64,000 bases of DNA from Adiantum capillus-veneris (Eukaryota > Streptophyta > Polypodiopsida > Polypodiales > Pteridaceae): NCBI GenBank assembly GCA_014529385.2, contig CM043965.1, forward strand, positions 19,519,912 to 19,583,911, given 5' to 3'. This document shows, one piece after another, positions 1 to 10,090 of the stretch. Made by a program: the position numbers and the translations under genes. Below the pieces are notes generated by a model. That model saw only the letters and a list, made by a program, of their open reading frames with translations. It searched no databases and was not told the origin of the DNA. The stretch's first letter is position 1. Each line of letters begins with the position of its first letter.

Positions 1-1867
1 TTTTGTTTAACAACTCCTTAGTCCTTTCTGATTGAGCTTCTAGTACCCTATGTTGTATGTTCTGCACTTCCTGGGCTTTTTGGAGCGTTTCAATCTGATG
101 TTGTGCTTATGCCAAGTCAGCTTTGAGCTTTTTAACTTCTTCTTCTGATCCAGCAGCCTCCACCAGTTGTCCCATACAACTAACAATGGTATTCCAAGAA
201 GACTGTATAAGGACTGAACATCTGTCCTTGACTGTGGTTGGATCAAAATCAATAGGCTCATATATTGCCACTGGAGCCACGTAGGGTAAAGTTGCATAAT
301 CAGCTTTGCTGAGCAGAAGATGCCCCCTCAATTTTTGAGTCTATATTTGTTGCAACTTATCCTGTTTTACCAGTTGCAGAGGGTTACCAGTATCTGTAGG
401 AACTCCACCAGGCCAATCTGAGAACGCTGGACCTTTCCCTTTGTCCAGTTGACTCTTGCCTTTGTCCCCTAACTGGTCTGTTATCTTCTCAACAGTGACT
501 GGTTTGACATAATCTTTCCCAGACCAGTAGCCACTGTACTTTTTACAACTGACTGGTCAGCCACAGTCGTCTGAGCAGATTGCTGCTCAGTCTGACTCAC
601 TTCAACTTTCTCAGTGCTTATTGCGTTGACCTGGCTTTCTATTTGTTTCAAAAAACTCACTGCTTTTAGTCAGTGTAATTTTTGGCTTCTTTGAACTACC
701 AGCCTCCTCTGTAGTTGCTTTCCTTTTTAGGTCTATTGAAATGGTTTGACTGTCTATTTCCTCGTCGGCTGAAGACGGTTCAATTTTCTTTGGTTTAAAA
801 ATTGGCTTTTCACTCCAAGCCTGCTTTACCTGCTCATTAACATCTGCAATAGTTGCCCAATACAGGAATTGCCAAACATACCACGCCTTGAAAACAATTT
901 GAGATTTTAGCTTGGCAGTTTGCTGGAGTACATTATGCGAGAGAATTTGACAAAGGTTGATATGGACTTGTGGATCCAGTATCTTAGCCAACAGCATAGC
1001 GAACAATTTTTCGGATACATACGTTGGGTTGTTTTTAAGGCTTACTGCTTCAGCTACAAACCTATAAGCAGCGAAGGCTTCCAGTCCTGCTACTGGAACT
1101 CCTTGAGCATTGGCCTTGCGCTTTCGTCTAGCCGTTTCATCCTCCTTTAGAGCGATAATTATTTGTTGCGCAGTTGCCACAGAAGGTTTGGGCTCATTGG
1201 GCATCCGGAATGCAAATGCAATGGCTTCTGGTGTCATTGACACCTTCCTACTATTTACCATAGCACTGCCACTTTCAGCATCAAAGGAATCAAGAACTTG
1301 CTTGATGATATCTAAATCAAAAGCAATCCTTGTAGCTTGCAACACAACTTGATGATCCCATAGTTGTAGCAGAGTCATTGCTTGATCAGTAAATACATAA
1401 CGTTGGATTTTACTGTATGGGAGAATGGGAAGGCTTGCCTTTGCCTCAACAACTATAGCCTGGGTTTCCTCAAGAGACTCCTACATCTTCTGTGAGCGTT
1501 TCTTTCTACCCATACACTGTGAGGTCGATGACGATGAAACAGGCGAAGGAGAAGATGACTTACTTGTCGTGTCGAAGCCGTTTCCTGGTGTCGCTGGCAA
1601 GACTATCTGACAGTCAACTGTCTCGTCAGAGGTCGAAGTTTGCGGCTGTATTGAAGAAACCTCGGAGCTCAGTGATGGCGAATGGTTGACAGGAGGGAAG
1701 CGTCGCGTAGGAGATTTATGAGAAAAAATGCTAACTCTCCTGACTGTTATACGTGTTCGCGCCATAAAAGCTCCACCGCTTGCTGCTCCTAGACTTGTGT
1801 GCAGCGTTGCTGTCATGGCAGACATGCATTGGACAAGACTGCGACCCATCCTTGTAATAATTACCAC
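1..1867 (-). pseudogene. Additional reading frame downstream of integrase in element A, unknown product
   Basis: Three pieces follow integrase in the same orientation. Piece 1 (1867-1481, 128 aa) is basic and Ser/Thr/Pro-rich and ends in GRKKRSQK. Piece 2 (1378-611, 255 aa) is largely helical (LDIIKQVLDSFDAES, MTPEAIAFAFRMPN, FKAWYVWQFLYWATIADV) and near residues 218-233 has KRKATTEEAGSSKKPK, a bipartite nuclear-localisation pattern. Piece 3 (331-107, then on to base 1 past one TAA) has coiled-coil-like sequence (GSEEEVKKLKADL). Pieces 1 and 2 are in phase apart from a TAG; the rest is broken by indels and stops. No signal peptide or membrane segment is visible, so I do not call it an envelope protein. 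The position matches the extra ORF of Athila-type elements. The product is not recognised. Confidence 0.55.
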
Positions 1868-1950
1868 TGGTGTGCTATTTGACCGTTGGCCACGTAAAAA
1901 TTGGAAAGTGTGTCCATACTGGTACTGAACTGATTTCCACTTTGGCTGGA

Positions 1951-2595
1951 CTATACTGGTACTGATTCTAAGATCATCTCTTGTCCTTCTGGTACTGGTT
2001 CTGAAGCTGGAACTGGTTGCACATGAAAAAGTCCAAAAATGTCTGATTCCAGTATCTCTTGATCAACAACCTCCAGTTCCTTAGTACCTTGTTCCGACCC
2101 AGTTTCTCTGGTCTCTGAATAATAAAGCTTGATCTTTGCTCCATTATATACTCCTGACAACATCAGTCCAGATAATTCTTTCAATCTGACTGTGCCATTG
2201 GAGAAGACCCAATCTACCTCAAAAGGTCCTGCCAAGGCAATCTTTAAGTTTGGCTTCTTTGGACCCAGTCTAGACTGATATAGAAGCACTAAGTCTCCTT
2301 TCTGGAATTCTCGAATTTTAATTTGGCGATCATGCCAGTGCTTCTGTCGTTGTTGAACAATTTCTTGTTCCAATATAGCCCTTTGCCTGACTTCATCTAA
2401 CTGCATCAGTTCATCCAGCCTTTTCTTAAGATTATGGTTGAAGTCTAATCCATACTTCACAGCCATTCTCAGACTAGGGATTACAAACTCCATAGGAACC
2501 ACATCTTCAGTACCATACACCATTCTGAATGGTGTCATTCCAGTAGTTACCTTATAAGCTGTCCTATAAGCCCATAGAGCAGTCTGAAGTTTCAA
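1951..2595 (-). pseudogene. IN: Element A integrase C-terminal domain
   Basis: The 214-residue frame starts inside the core (LQTALWAYRTAYKVTTGMTP, a typical gypsy integrase motif). It runs through a helical linker with REFQKGDLVLLYQSRLG and then the C-terminal AGPFEVDWVFSNGTVRL motif (the GPY/F module), closing with YNGAKIKLYY. This domain binds DNA non-specifically. No chromodomain follows. The tail is rich in Glu, Pro and Val. The in-frame Met used here is only a convenient boundary; the native protein reads through from the catalytic core. Confidence 0.8.
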
Positions 2596-2896
2596 ATCCT
2601 ACTGGTTTGGTTTCTTTTGCACCACCTTAGTGAGAATAGTCTTTATTGTCTTATTGCTACTTTCAGCCTGTCCATTGCATCTAGGATAGTAAGGAGGAAC
2701 CACAGCTTCAATACCATACACCATTCTGAATGGTGTTATTCCAGTAGTTACCTTATAAGCTGTCCTATAAGCCCATAGAGCAGTTTAAAGTTTCAAATCC
2801 CACTAGTTTGGTTTATTTTGCACCACCTTAGTGAGAATAGTATTTATTGTCTTATTGCTACTTTCAGCTTGTCCATTGCATCTAGGATAGTAAGGA
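2495..2896 (-). repeat. 201-bp in-frame tandem duplication inside integrase
   Basis: Positions 2495-2695 and 2696-2896 are two direct copies with several substitutions between them. The period of 201 is 67 codons. Each copy encodes the region from YGTEAVVP-like sequence back to the CNGQAESSNKT segment. Each has gained a different nonsense change next to the KPN motif, so they have diverged since duplication. Confidence 0.85.
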
Positions 2897-3282
2897 TTAG
2901 ATTTCCGATGCTTGATTGAAAGCATATCCAATAGGATTTCCATAGTGTCATTGATAAAATGTGTTCCTTGATCGGTCACAATCTCTACTGGACATCCATA
3001 TCGGCAGACAATATTCTCAAACAAAAACCTTGTAGTTGACTTGGCTGTGTTGTCAGGAAGAGCCTTAGCTTCAACCCACTTGGTAACATAACAAGTAGCC
3101 ATCACGATGTACTTGTTCTTCCTGCGAGTCACCTTCTTAAAAGGTCCCATAAAATCCAGTCCCCATTTCATGAATACTCCCAATGGTTGTATTGGCATTA
3201 AGGGAGTCGTATCTGCAGCTATTGGTCGGCCCATTCTTTGGCATATGTCACAAGTTTTACAAAAAACTTCTGACATCAGCAA
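2803..3282 (-). pseudogene. IN: Element A integrase catalytic core
   Basis: This 159-residue frame has the finger Cys pair (CKTCDICQRMGRP) and then the DDE core: Asp in MKWGLDFMGPFK, Asp in VEIVTDQGTHFINDT and Glu in RCNGQAESSNKT. These residues join element DNA to the chromosome. All three catalytic residues are present. The frame ends at a stop created next to a 201-bp tandem duplication (2495-2896). The duplication repeats the last part of the core and would insert 67 residues after the Glu. Confidence 0.85.
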
Positions 3283-4207
3283 TCAGTGTCTGCCACCATA
3301 GACCAGCTTGTAGAATTTTCTTGTAGGTTACTTCGTTGGAGAAGTGTCCACCAGACTCACCATTATGAGCTTCTAAAATCACTTGCATTCTTCCTTCCAT
3401 AGGGACACATCGTCGAAGTATACCATCCACACCTAGTCGATAAAGTAACCCCCCTATGATGGTAAATTTCAGGCTTTTTATGATCAGGGCTTTCTTCTGG
3501 TTCTGCTTCCAATCTTCTGAAAAGGCACCTTGGGAAAGGAATTGATAAATATCATACCATTCAGGATCCACTGATTCTTCTGCTTCTAATTGAAATAATT
3601 CAACATCCACAGGCTCATCTCTGAAGGGTGATTCTGAATATCCTTCGGTACTTCTTGAAAGAAAGTCAGCTCCACAGTGGTTTTGGCCAGGCTTATGGAA
3701 AATTCTGAATTCAAATTCCATAAGGAACATCATCCATCTTATCAGCCTGCCTTGAATAATGACTTTGTTAATCAGAAACAGAAGAGCTTGATGATCCACA
3801 TAAAAATGGAATAAATTTCCCAACAGGTAATGTCTGAACTTCGTGGTGCTAAAAACCATTCCGAGAGCTTCTCTCTCAGTAGTCGTATAGCCTTGTTCAG
3901 CCTGACTGAATCTGCGACTAGCAAAATAAACCGGATAGTCTGTTCTGCCATCTGGCTGAGCTAATATTGCCCCCATTGCCAATCCTGAAGCATCCACATG
4001 TACGTGAAAAATAATATCCCAGTTCGGCTGCCTAAGGACTGGTTTACTGGTAATGGCTTTTTTCAAATTTTGGAAACTCTCCTCACACTCAGTAGTCCAG
4101 TTGAACTTACTGGTCTTCTTTGTAAGCTCATATAGTGGTACTGCTTGAGAAGCAACCTTGTGTACAAATCTTCTATAGAAATTCACATAACCCAAGAAAG
4201 AACTCAA
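3257..4207 (-). pseudogene. Element A RNase H and integrase zinc-finger start
   Basis: The 316-residue frame begins with the RT thumb (SSFLGYVNFYRRFVHKVAS), then RNase H: VDASGLAMGAILAQPDG carries the first Asp, YTTTEREALGMV the Glu and YVDHQALLFLI the second Asp. Near residue 285 the integrase HHCC finger begins (GESGGHFSNEVTYKKILQAG with LWWQTLIADV). The frame then slips near 3270. The Cys pair of the finger lies in the next frame (2803-3282), which overlaps this one by 26 bases. RNase H removes RNA from RNA-DNA hybrids during reverse transcription. Confidence 0.85.
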
Positions 4208-4237
4208 CTCTGAAGTAGTTCTGGGTGCTTTAGCTTG

Positions 4238-5116
4238 CTAGACACACTGTATTTTGTCATTGGCCATCTCTATTCCATTGCGGGAAACCACATGTCCCAA
4301 TAGCTGTCCCTTCCACACTAGAAAAACAGATTTGAATGGATTCAAACAAATCCTCTTCTCCTGACAGTGTTTAAAAACCATCTCTCGGAATAGAAGGTGC
4401 TGGTCCTTATCTGAATAGACAGTGAAGTCATCCATGAAAATGGCGAGGAACCGATGAAGAAATTCATTAAACATCTCCATCATACACCGCTGAAAAGTAG
4501 CTGGTGCATTGCACAGGCCAAAAGGCATTACCAGATACATGAAAGCTCCCCACTCAGTGATGAAAGTGGTCTTAGCTCTATCTTCAGGAGCGATCTGTAG
4601 CTGGTTATAGCCGCTACAACCATCCATGAAGCTATACATCTCATATCCTGCGATCTCATCAAGCAACATATCAGTAAAAGGTAAGGGAAATGGATCCTTA
4701 ATAGTCTGAGCATTTAGTTTCCTATAGTCGACACAAAGTCTTAATTTCCCATTCTTTTTAGGAACAACGACTATGAGAAATAACCAATCACTGCTTGCTA
4801 CTTCCGTAATGAACCCAGCCTTGAGAAGATTATCAATCTCCTCCTTGACCTTCTTTGCATAATTGGGGTTCATCCGGTATCTTTGCAATCTTACTGGCCT
4901 AGCATCCGGTTTAAGTGGTATTCGGTGATGACAGAATTCAGGAACTACTCCCTTCAAATCTGTATGTTCCCAGGCAAACACATCTTTATAGTTCTGAAAC
5001 ATTTTCCATGCCTTTTCCTTCATTGCCGGGTTGAGGTGCTTGTTGACCTTGATCATTCTGGGATTTTCCTCTGATCCTAGGTTCCACTCTTCTACTTCCT
5101 GATCGTCTGGAAGCAA
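4238..5116 (-). pseudogene. RT: Element A reverse transcriptase
   Basis: This 292-residue frame holds most RT motifs in order: VVPKKNGKLRLCVDYRKLNA, FPLPFTDMLLDEIAGYEMYS, the first catalytic Asp in SFMDGCSGYNQLQIAPEDRA, KTTFITEWGAFMYLVMPFGL with NAPATFQRCM, and the catalytic pair in AIFMDDFTVYSD (FMDD for the usual YVDD/FIDD). The downstream LLGHVVSRNGIEM motif of gypsy RTs is also present. It would copy the element RNA into DNA. All three catalytic aspartates are intact. The frame ends at a TAG (IQCV stop), after which RNase H continues in the same phase. Confidence 0.9.
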
Positions 5117-5164
5117 CCAGTTTGATCCGCCTCCTTTTTGTTTGGTCGATTCTTCAACGTAGTC

Positions 5165-5455
5165 CTAGGATGGTCCATTCATTTCTGAATCATTATTCTG
5201 ATCCAGTGGGTACTCTTCAGAACATACTGGTTTCTCTACTATACCAGTATCAGCTGGTTCCTCCATCCTTCCAGTTAGTTGAACTGTTCTTTCCCTTGCA
5301 TTGGCTTCGGTAAACTGATCAGGAAATTGTCTCTTCTGCTTGTCAGCCTGCTCTTTGTTCAGCAAGACTGCATTCAAATCGATTTCTGCCAAAGGGAATA
5401 TGTTCATAGCCGCTAGCATTCGCTCGATTTTCTTGGCTGTGTACTTTTGACACAA
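5165..5455 (-). pseudogene. Element A spacer between protease and reverse transcriptase
   Basis: This 96-residue frame is in phase with its neighbours and starts MCQKYTAKKIERMLAAMNIF. It is polar and acidic toward its end and carries no catalytic motif. It ends with a TAG and continues, still in phase, into the RT frame. I see a linker only. The name rests on position. Confidence 0.55.
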
Positions 5456-5479
5456 CTCCTTCGGCCTCAGTTCTTTTTT

Positions 5480-5761
5480 CTAGCTCCTGGTGTTGTTGGT
5501 CTGGATTTGGATTCTGCCACTGGCCCCTTCTATGGTCAAAGTGTGGTTTACATAGTCATGAACAACATGTGCTGTTCTTAACCATGGGCGCCCTAGTAGC
5601 ATTCCATATGCTCCCTGCACATCTAGGACTAGGAAACTGGTTTTGAATTTCTCCCTCCCAACTCTTATCTGCATGTTTTCAATCATACCCGTCGCCTGTA
5701 CGACTCTATGATCTACCATTTTTACTTTGAATGGTGCTGGTTTCATATTAGTGATATCCAT
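5480..5761 (-). pseudogene. pro: Element A aspartic protease, C-terminal half
   Basis: This 93-residue frame, in phase with the preceding gag frame, holds the later part of a retropepsin: beta strands around VKMVDHRVVQATGM and the conserved YGMLLGRPWLRTA motif near residues 50-62. The enzyme would cut the gag-pol polyprotein. It is separated from its active-site segment by one TAA and from the next segment by a TAG, so a single polyprotein broken by point stops is the simplest reading. Confidence 0.75.
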
Positions 5762-5764
5762 TCT

Positions 5765-6997
5765 TTACTGAAGATGGGCTCCCATTATGTTGACTCCTAC
5801 CCCTCCATCCAGAATAACGCTTGAGAGAGGTTCCCACTGCTTCCTGACCTTGTAGTCTACCTGAATAAGTGGAACTTCATTATCCCGGACAGCCGTCAGG
5901 TCCACTGTTCTGGCCTCTGCTTCAGTCTTTCTGCGCTGTCTGATAAAGTTGGCCACCTCAGGCAAGGTCTTTCTTATATCCTCCAGCTCTACAGTCAGCT
6001 TCTGGGTTCTATCACAAATTTTCATATGAATTTCTTCTCGCTCTTGGTCAGACTGATTGTCAGAGCTTGAAGAGCTGGTATCTTCACACTGCCACTCTTC
6101 TTTTGCAGTGCTTCTACTCTTTCCATCCACTCCCATTTCATCAACTAGTCCATGTACCACAGCCAGCATGGTCTCTGTCATGGTTGGTACTGACTGATCT
6201 TTATCAGTCAATTGGGGTGGTATCCTCTGAATGACTCTAGCTTCGGAACTTTCTGGTTGCTCTGGAAGCTTCTTAGCTAAATCCTCCGTGATTTTAGCTG
6301 CTAGTTCCCGCTGCTCTTGCCACTCATCTACCACCTTTTCTTTACCTTTGGCCTTCCAAACTTCCCTTTGTTGAGCCCACTTGTTGCTGTTAGGATTGAC
6401 TGGTACTTCTGAAATGTCTGGAATTTCTTCAATGACTACTCCCTTGCTCCTGGTAACCACCCTGACTGGGACTGGCTCTGGTGCCTTAGCCTCAGTAGTA
6501 GTCGTTACCGTTGCATCTGGACATTGGGCTACAAAATGACCATACTTCCCACAAGTATAGCAATTCATGCTCCTGTTCTGGAAGTTGCCTCTTCCTCTTC
6601 CTCTGCCCATTCCTGGTTGGTATCTGTCACGTCCTTGACCAGTACCACTGGTACTTGGTCTCTCCTCTTGAGCTACTTTGACTGGTTCTACCTTCACTGG
6701 TTCAGTGTAGGCAACCACTGACAGATCCTTTCCTCTCTTAAAATGGTGAATTCTGATGCCACAATTATTCCATAAGTGACCAAAGGCTTTGTAGTAGGTA
6801 CATTGTGGACATTCGGTGGAGATGTGGTCCTTGGATTTGCATCTTGAACACCAAGTCTCCATCTTTCGGACTGGCTGTTTTGTGTGGCTAATTTTTGCAA
6901 TCTGCCTAGCCATCTCTTCAATTTTCTTGGTCCATGATCCCTTCTTTGGTTTCTCCTTTGTCCTTTCATTGGAGCTGCTCTTGGAGCTACTGGACAT
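5765..6997 (-). pseudogene. gag: Element A gag C-terminal part with zinc knuckles, entering protease
   Basis: This 410-residue frame continues gag. Near residues 48-85 there is a canonical CX2CX4HX4C knuckle (CSRCKSKDHISTEC), then a second whose second Cys is Tyr (CTYYKAFGHLWNNC). Near residue 145 is a third intact knuckle (CYTCGKYGHFVAQC). Such knuckles bind the RNA genome. An arginine/glycine-rich stretch (GMGRGRGRGNFQ) sits before the third knuckle. A long Lys/Glu-rich linker follows. The last 25 residues hold the start of an aspartic protease, SSVILDGGVGVNIMG, with the active-site Asp in a DGG rather than D(S/T)G context. The frame stops with TAA just before the rest of the protease (5480-5761). 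Confidence 0.8.
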
Positions 6998-7089
6998 TTC
7001 ACTGGAATCAAAAGTTTCAGTAGCAGATCTACTGCTACTGGTCCTTCGCTTCTTGTGGCTCTTCTCCTTCTTAGCCTGTTGTTCGAGCT

Positions 7090-7947
7090 TTAATGCTCTT
7101 TGGACCAGATCATTGAATTTTTTTGTAGGGCTGGTACTTCTTGTTCCCTAAGTTTCTTGCTTCTGAACCCATTCACGAACCATGCTCTCAATCTCTTCTC
7201 AGACGACAGTTCTTGCAACTGCCTGGTTAGCTCTTTTATCTTTTCTACATAGCTGCGGACTGACAATTTCCTCTGTTTGATCTTATCTAATTCACAGAGA
7301 ATATCTTCGTCCCCTCTATTGTCGAAATATTCCAACCTGAAGGCCTTAAGCAATTTGTTATATGATCTCAGCTGGCATGCAGGGTAATGGTAATACCATT
7401 TCCTCGCTGCCTCCTTCAAGGTTTGTGGCAAATATTCCCCCCAATCATCTTCATCAATGTTTTTTAGTTCAGCATACTGCTCGAAAGCTTGTATGTGAAC
7501 ATCTAGATCATCCTTTTTCCCCCCTTTGAATATTGGAAAGGAAATCTTCAGAGAAGCTGTGTAATCATTTCGATTACTACTGATCCCACCGCTTTTCTTC
7601 TTGGCTTCAGAATGACGCTTGGGAGCCTTCTTGCAATTGTCACTGTCAGCATCCCAATCAATCTCTGTCTCTGTCTCAATATCAATGTCTTCTCTGTTTT
7701 GTTTGCTAGAAGTTCGGTGACTTCCCTTACTGCCCTTGGTATGCTCATCTCTCTGGCGAGACTGAGAACTCTTGGAACTCTTTGCCTTTCGCGCTTCCCG
7801 TTCTGCCCGTCGGCGACAAGAATGACTGGAGTGCTGTGAGTCCTGCGCCTCATCAGCTTGACTATGCTCCTCCTGAGCCTCAGTATCAGTCATTTTCTCT
7901 TGTTTGGAGTCAGACTCTCTTCCTGACTCCTCAGGAATGGGGTCCAC
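7090..7947 (-). pseudogene. gag: Element A gag, N-terminal part
   Basis: This 285-residue frame has a charged, Ser/Arg/Lys-rich first 90 residues (including SRQRDEHTKGSKGS) and then a Retrotrans_gag-type core. The core can be followed from ISFPIFKGGKKDDLDVHIQA through the aromatic motif KEAARKWYYHYPA to LSVRSYVEKIKELTRQLQEL. It would form the capsid shell. The frame breaks at an A-run near 7120-7130 (PALQKNS), after which the continuation is in the next frame (5765-6997). The first in-frame ATG (7947) may not be the native start: an ATG lies at 7985 on the minus strand in another frame, closer to the primer site, so a second indel may exist there. Confidence 0.75.
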
Positions 7948-8037
7948 ACGAATGGTAGATTTCCGGCCACGATTCTTGGTGCCATTGCTGAAAACTTCAA
8001 CTGGGAGAAGAGTCTTTTAGTCAACAAGCTTCAGCTC

Positions 8038-8055
8038 GAGCCACCGTGATCGCCA
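8038..8055 (-). other. Primer-binding site of element A
   Basis: The minus strand has TGGCGATCACGGTGGCTC three bases after the LTR end. It begins with TGG, the complement of the CCA tail of a tRNA. I could not assign the tRNA with certainty; it is not the usual initiator-Met site. Confidence 0.55.
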
Positions 8056-8058
8056 AAA

Positions 8059-8506
8059 TGGAATTGGAGCTGATCTCTTTAGACAGCTAATTCCAGTGTT
8101 GAAAGATTTCAACTACTAGTGTGGGAAGATTTCAGACAGCAGACTGGACAGAAATCAGAGACTAGACTGAAATGTGGATACTGAAATAAGAATTAGACTT
8201 ATGTACTGGAAATAAGGTTCAGATTTAGAAGAATGGACAAGAAGTAAGTATAACTAAAATATATGCCATGATTGGGATTATAGATCAAGATTACAACGAA
8301 TATGATTACAGAGAGAAAGTACAGCCGACAATACTGCCAATGATGCTCAAGTACAATTATAGCCAAAGCGCTAACCCAAGTGATAACAATTGCCAACCCG
8401 ATAACAATGTAATGGGTCCTATTTATACACTTCGGGTTTACTGTAGTAATTACTCTAGTAATTACTAAGTAATTTGCTGCCCATCTTCTAAGAAGACGTT
8501 CCCACA
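8059..8506 (-). repeat. 5' LTR of element A
   Basis: On the minus strand the segment starts TGTGGGAACG and ends AATTCCA, followed by three bases and a primer-site-like TGG. It is about 448 bp and holds a TATA box (8420-8427). The partner 3' LTR is outside the window, so the ends rest on the TG/CA rule and on the primer-site position only. Confidence 0.65.
8420..8427 (-). promoter_or_regulatory. TATA box in the LTR of element A
   Basis: The minus strand reads TATAAATA within GTGTATAAATAGGACCC, about 80 bases into the LTR. It is the best core-promoter match in this LTR and would direct transcription leftward into gag. Confidence 0.6.
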
Positions 8507-9870
8507 TAGTGACTATCCAGCTGTCTACAGACTCTGCATCGGGAGTGGCTACGGCATGTGGTTCTTTTCAAAGCTGTATTGTGTGTCTAGGTGTTGACTA
8601 TCCTTGTGACATAGTTTTTGTTGGGTGATGTGCACTTCCATAGGAGTACTTTGGTCTCAAAAACAATGCTATCATTGTAATTGAGTAGCCAAGGGCTTAT
8701 TTGTGGCATCATCAATTAGGGCATCTGTGTTGAAAAGGAACGAAAGTCATACGGTCTTGTTTGGCTCTACTTTAGATTTGATATCTCATGTTTTTACATT
8801 TACAAGCATAGTCTTTTTATAAGCACACAATCATGCCTCATCAAAGGATTGGAAAACATAAAAGAAAGCGTTGAAAGCTTGTGCATAAATGATGTTTGTG
8901 CAAAGTCCCAATGGTTTCTTTATGAGATGCTTAACATTTTACAACTTTCATTGATGATTACTCACAAAAAAGCGGGCCTCTTTGTCAAGAGAAAAAATGA
9001 GAAATTCTTTTTTTTTTCCAAAATCACAAATTGTGAATCATAGAAGTATTAAGAACCAAAAAAAGTTACATAGGAAGCCATGCTCCACTCTAGCCATGGC
9101 ATCTGTCAACATCCTAACCACACATTACCAAATACATCAGTTGAAAAAGGGTGCCACCCTATAACCATGAATAGCAGAAGGGAACTAAGGCTAACTTGGT
9201 GTTGCCACCAAGCAGATAGCCTTGCCACATCACACCCCTTGACCGCCAAGCCAATGCATTTGAAACATACCACCGAGAGGAGAAGCAACTAGAATTACTT
9301 TCTCTTTTTCTTTCATTTAGGCAAACTAATAGTGTTGGTAATGTTGCCTCAAACATGAACAACATGGCTGATGAAATCCATCTTAAGGTCCTGAGCACCA
9401 ACTTCAATTGAGTCAAGTTGGGTAGATTTGATCGGCACCTCTTCGGCAAGATTAATGAGTGACTTTGGCTTATCTCGAATCTTAGCTGACAAACTCTTTG
9501 CCTCTTGGCTTCTCTCACCACCTAAAGATCCGATCGGCACAAACATGTCTACGTGTGTCTCGGGTGCTCCCACGCGCAATGGGACAATTTCCCTTTGAAT
9601 TGGATGAGTTTTCACGCGAGAAAACTCTCCTTTTTTGCAATTCTTTGCAATGGAACAGTGTGTACCTATGGGGGATTAGCAATAGCTAATCCGGTTCCTG
9701 TATAGAAGGCTCATTAAAAAAATGATAAATTCTATGCTTTCTAAATTTACAACACTTGTGGGGAATAAGTGTGGCAAAAAGGTGAAGTCTTTAGGCATAC
9801 ACAATGGTGGAGAGTACATTTTGTCATCCTTGTAAGACTTTTGTGACTTAAAGGCCATTAAGCAAGAAGA
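8507..9870. other. Non-coding stretch right of element A
   Basis: Ordinary AT-rich sequence with short homopolymer runs (T-run near 9008). I see no LTR, RNA gene or conserved coding motif apart from the weak small frame at 9349-9615. Confidence 0.5.
9349..9615 (-). CDS. Small unrecognised frame, possibly a decayed fragment
   Basis: An 88-residue frame (MKTHPIQREIVPLRVGAPET at its start, ending FISHVVHV) of mixed polar composition. It is not low-complexity and reads like protein, but I recognise no family. No promoter or polyadenylation signal sits clearly around it, and a longer overlapping frame exists on the same strand (9159-9521), so chance is a real possibility. The mid-part (KSLSAKIRDKPKSLINLAEE) could be helical. 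Confidence 0.15.
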   Translation of the reverse strand: MKTHPIQREIVPLRVGAPETHVDMFVPIGSLGGERSQEAKSLSAKIRDKPKSLINLAEEVPIKSTQLDSIEVGAQDLKMDFISHVVHV

Positions 9871-9880
9871 TAGATAAACA

Positions 9881-10090
9881 ATTCGATAGATAGATAGATA
9901 GACCAATAGATAGATAGGTACATAAATGGATAGATATGTAGATAGATAAATGGAAATCACAATAGATGATAGATAGACAAATAGATTGATAGGTGGATGG
10001 TAGAGAGGAATATGGGTCAATAGATGGATGTATGGATAGATAGATACATCAATAGAGAGAAAGATATAGATAGATATATCAATTGATAGA
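9881..10090. repeat. Degenerate GATA/TAGA tetranucleotide block
   Basis: About 210 bases dominated by imperfect TAGA, TGGA and GATA units on the plus strand. It is an aged tetranucleotide microsatellite. The 163-residue minus-strand frame across it (Ile/Tyr/Leu-rich) is a by-product of the repeat. Confidence 0.85.

Larger units (their letters stand above)
1..8506 (-). mobile_element. Element A: Athila-like Ty3/gypsy retrotransposon, truncated by the window edge
   Basis: Read on the minus strand the order is LTR (8506-8059), primer site, gag, protease, RT, RNase H, integrase, then an additional reading frame running off the window at base 1. The order RT-RNase H-integrase defines Ty3/gypsy. 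The integrase C-terminus has a GPF motif but no chromodomain, and the RT motifs (FPLPF, MPFGLCNAPATFQRCM) resemble the plant OTA (Athila/Tat) branch. An extra frame after integrase is also known from Athila. The 3' LTR must lie left of the window. Coding is interrupted by frame breaks and in-frame TAG/TAA codons, several of which look like C-to-T or G-to-A changes, as expected of a methylated, silenced copy. Lineage placement is by eye, not by phylogeny. Confidence 0.9.

Noticed and set aside
1-1867. Calling the extra frame of element A a retroviral envelope gene
   Set aside because: There is no signal peptide, transmembrane segment or Cys-rich ectodomain, and the basic nuclear-targeting pattern points elsewhere.
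9881-10090. CRISPR-like or regulatory array in the GATA block
   Set aside because: There are no regularly spaced direct repeats with unique spacers. It is a decayed tetranucleotide microsatellite in a plant genome.
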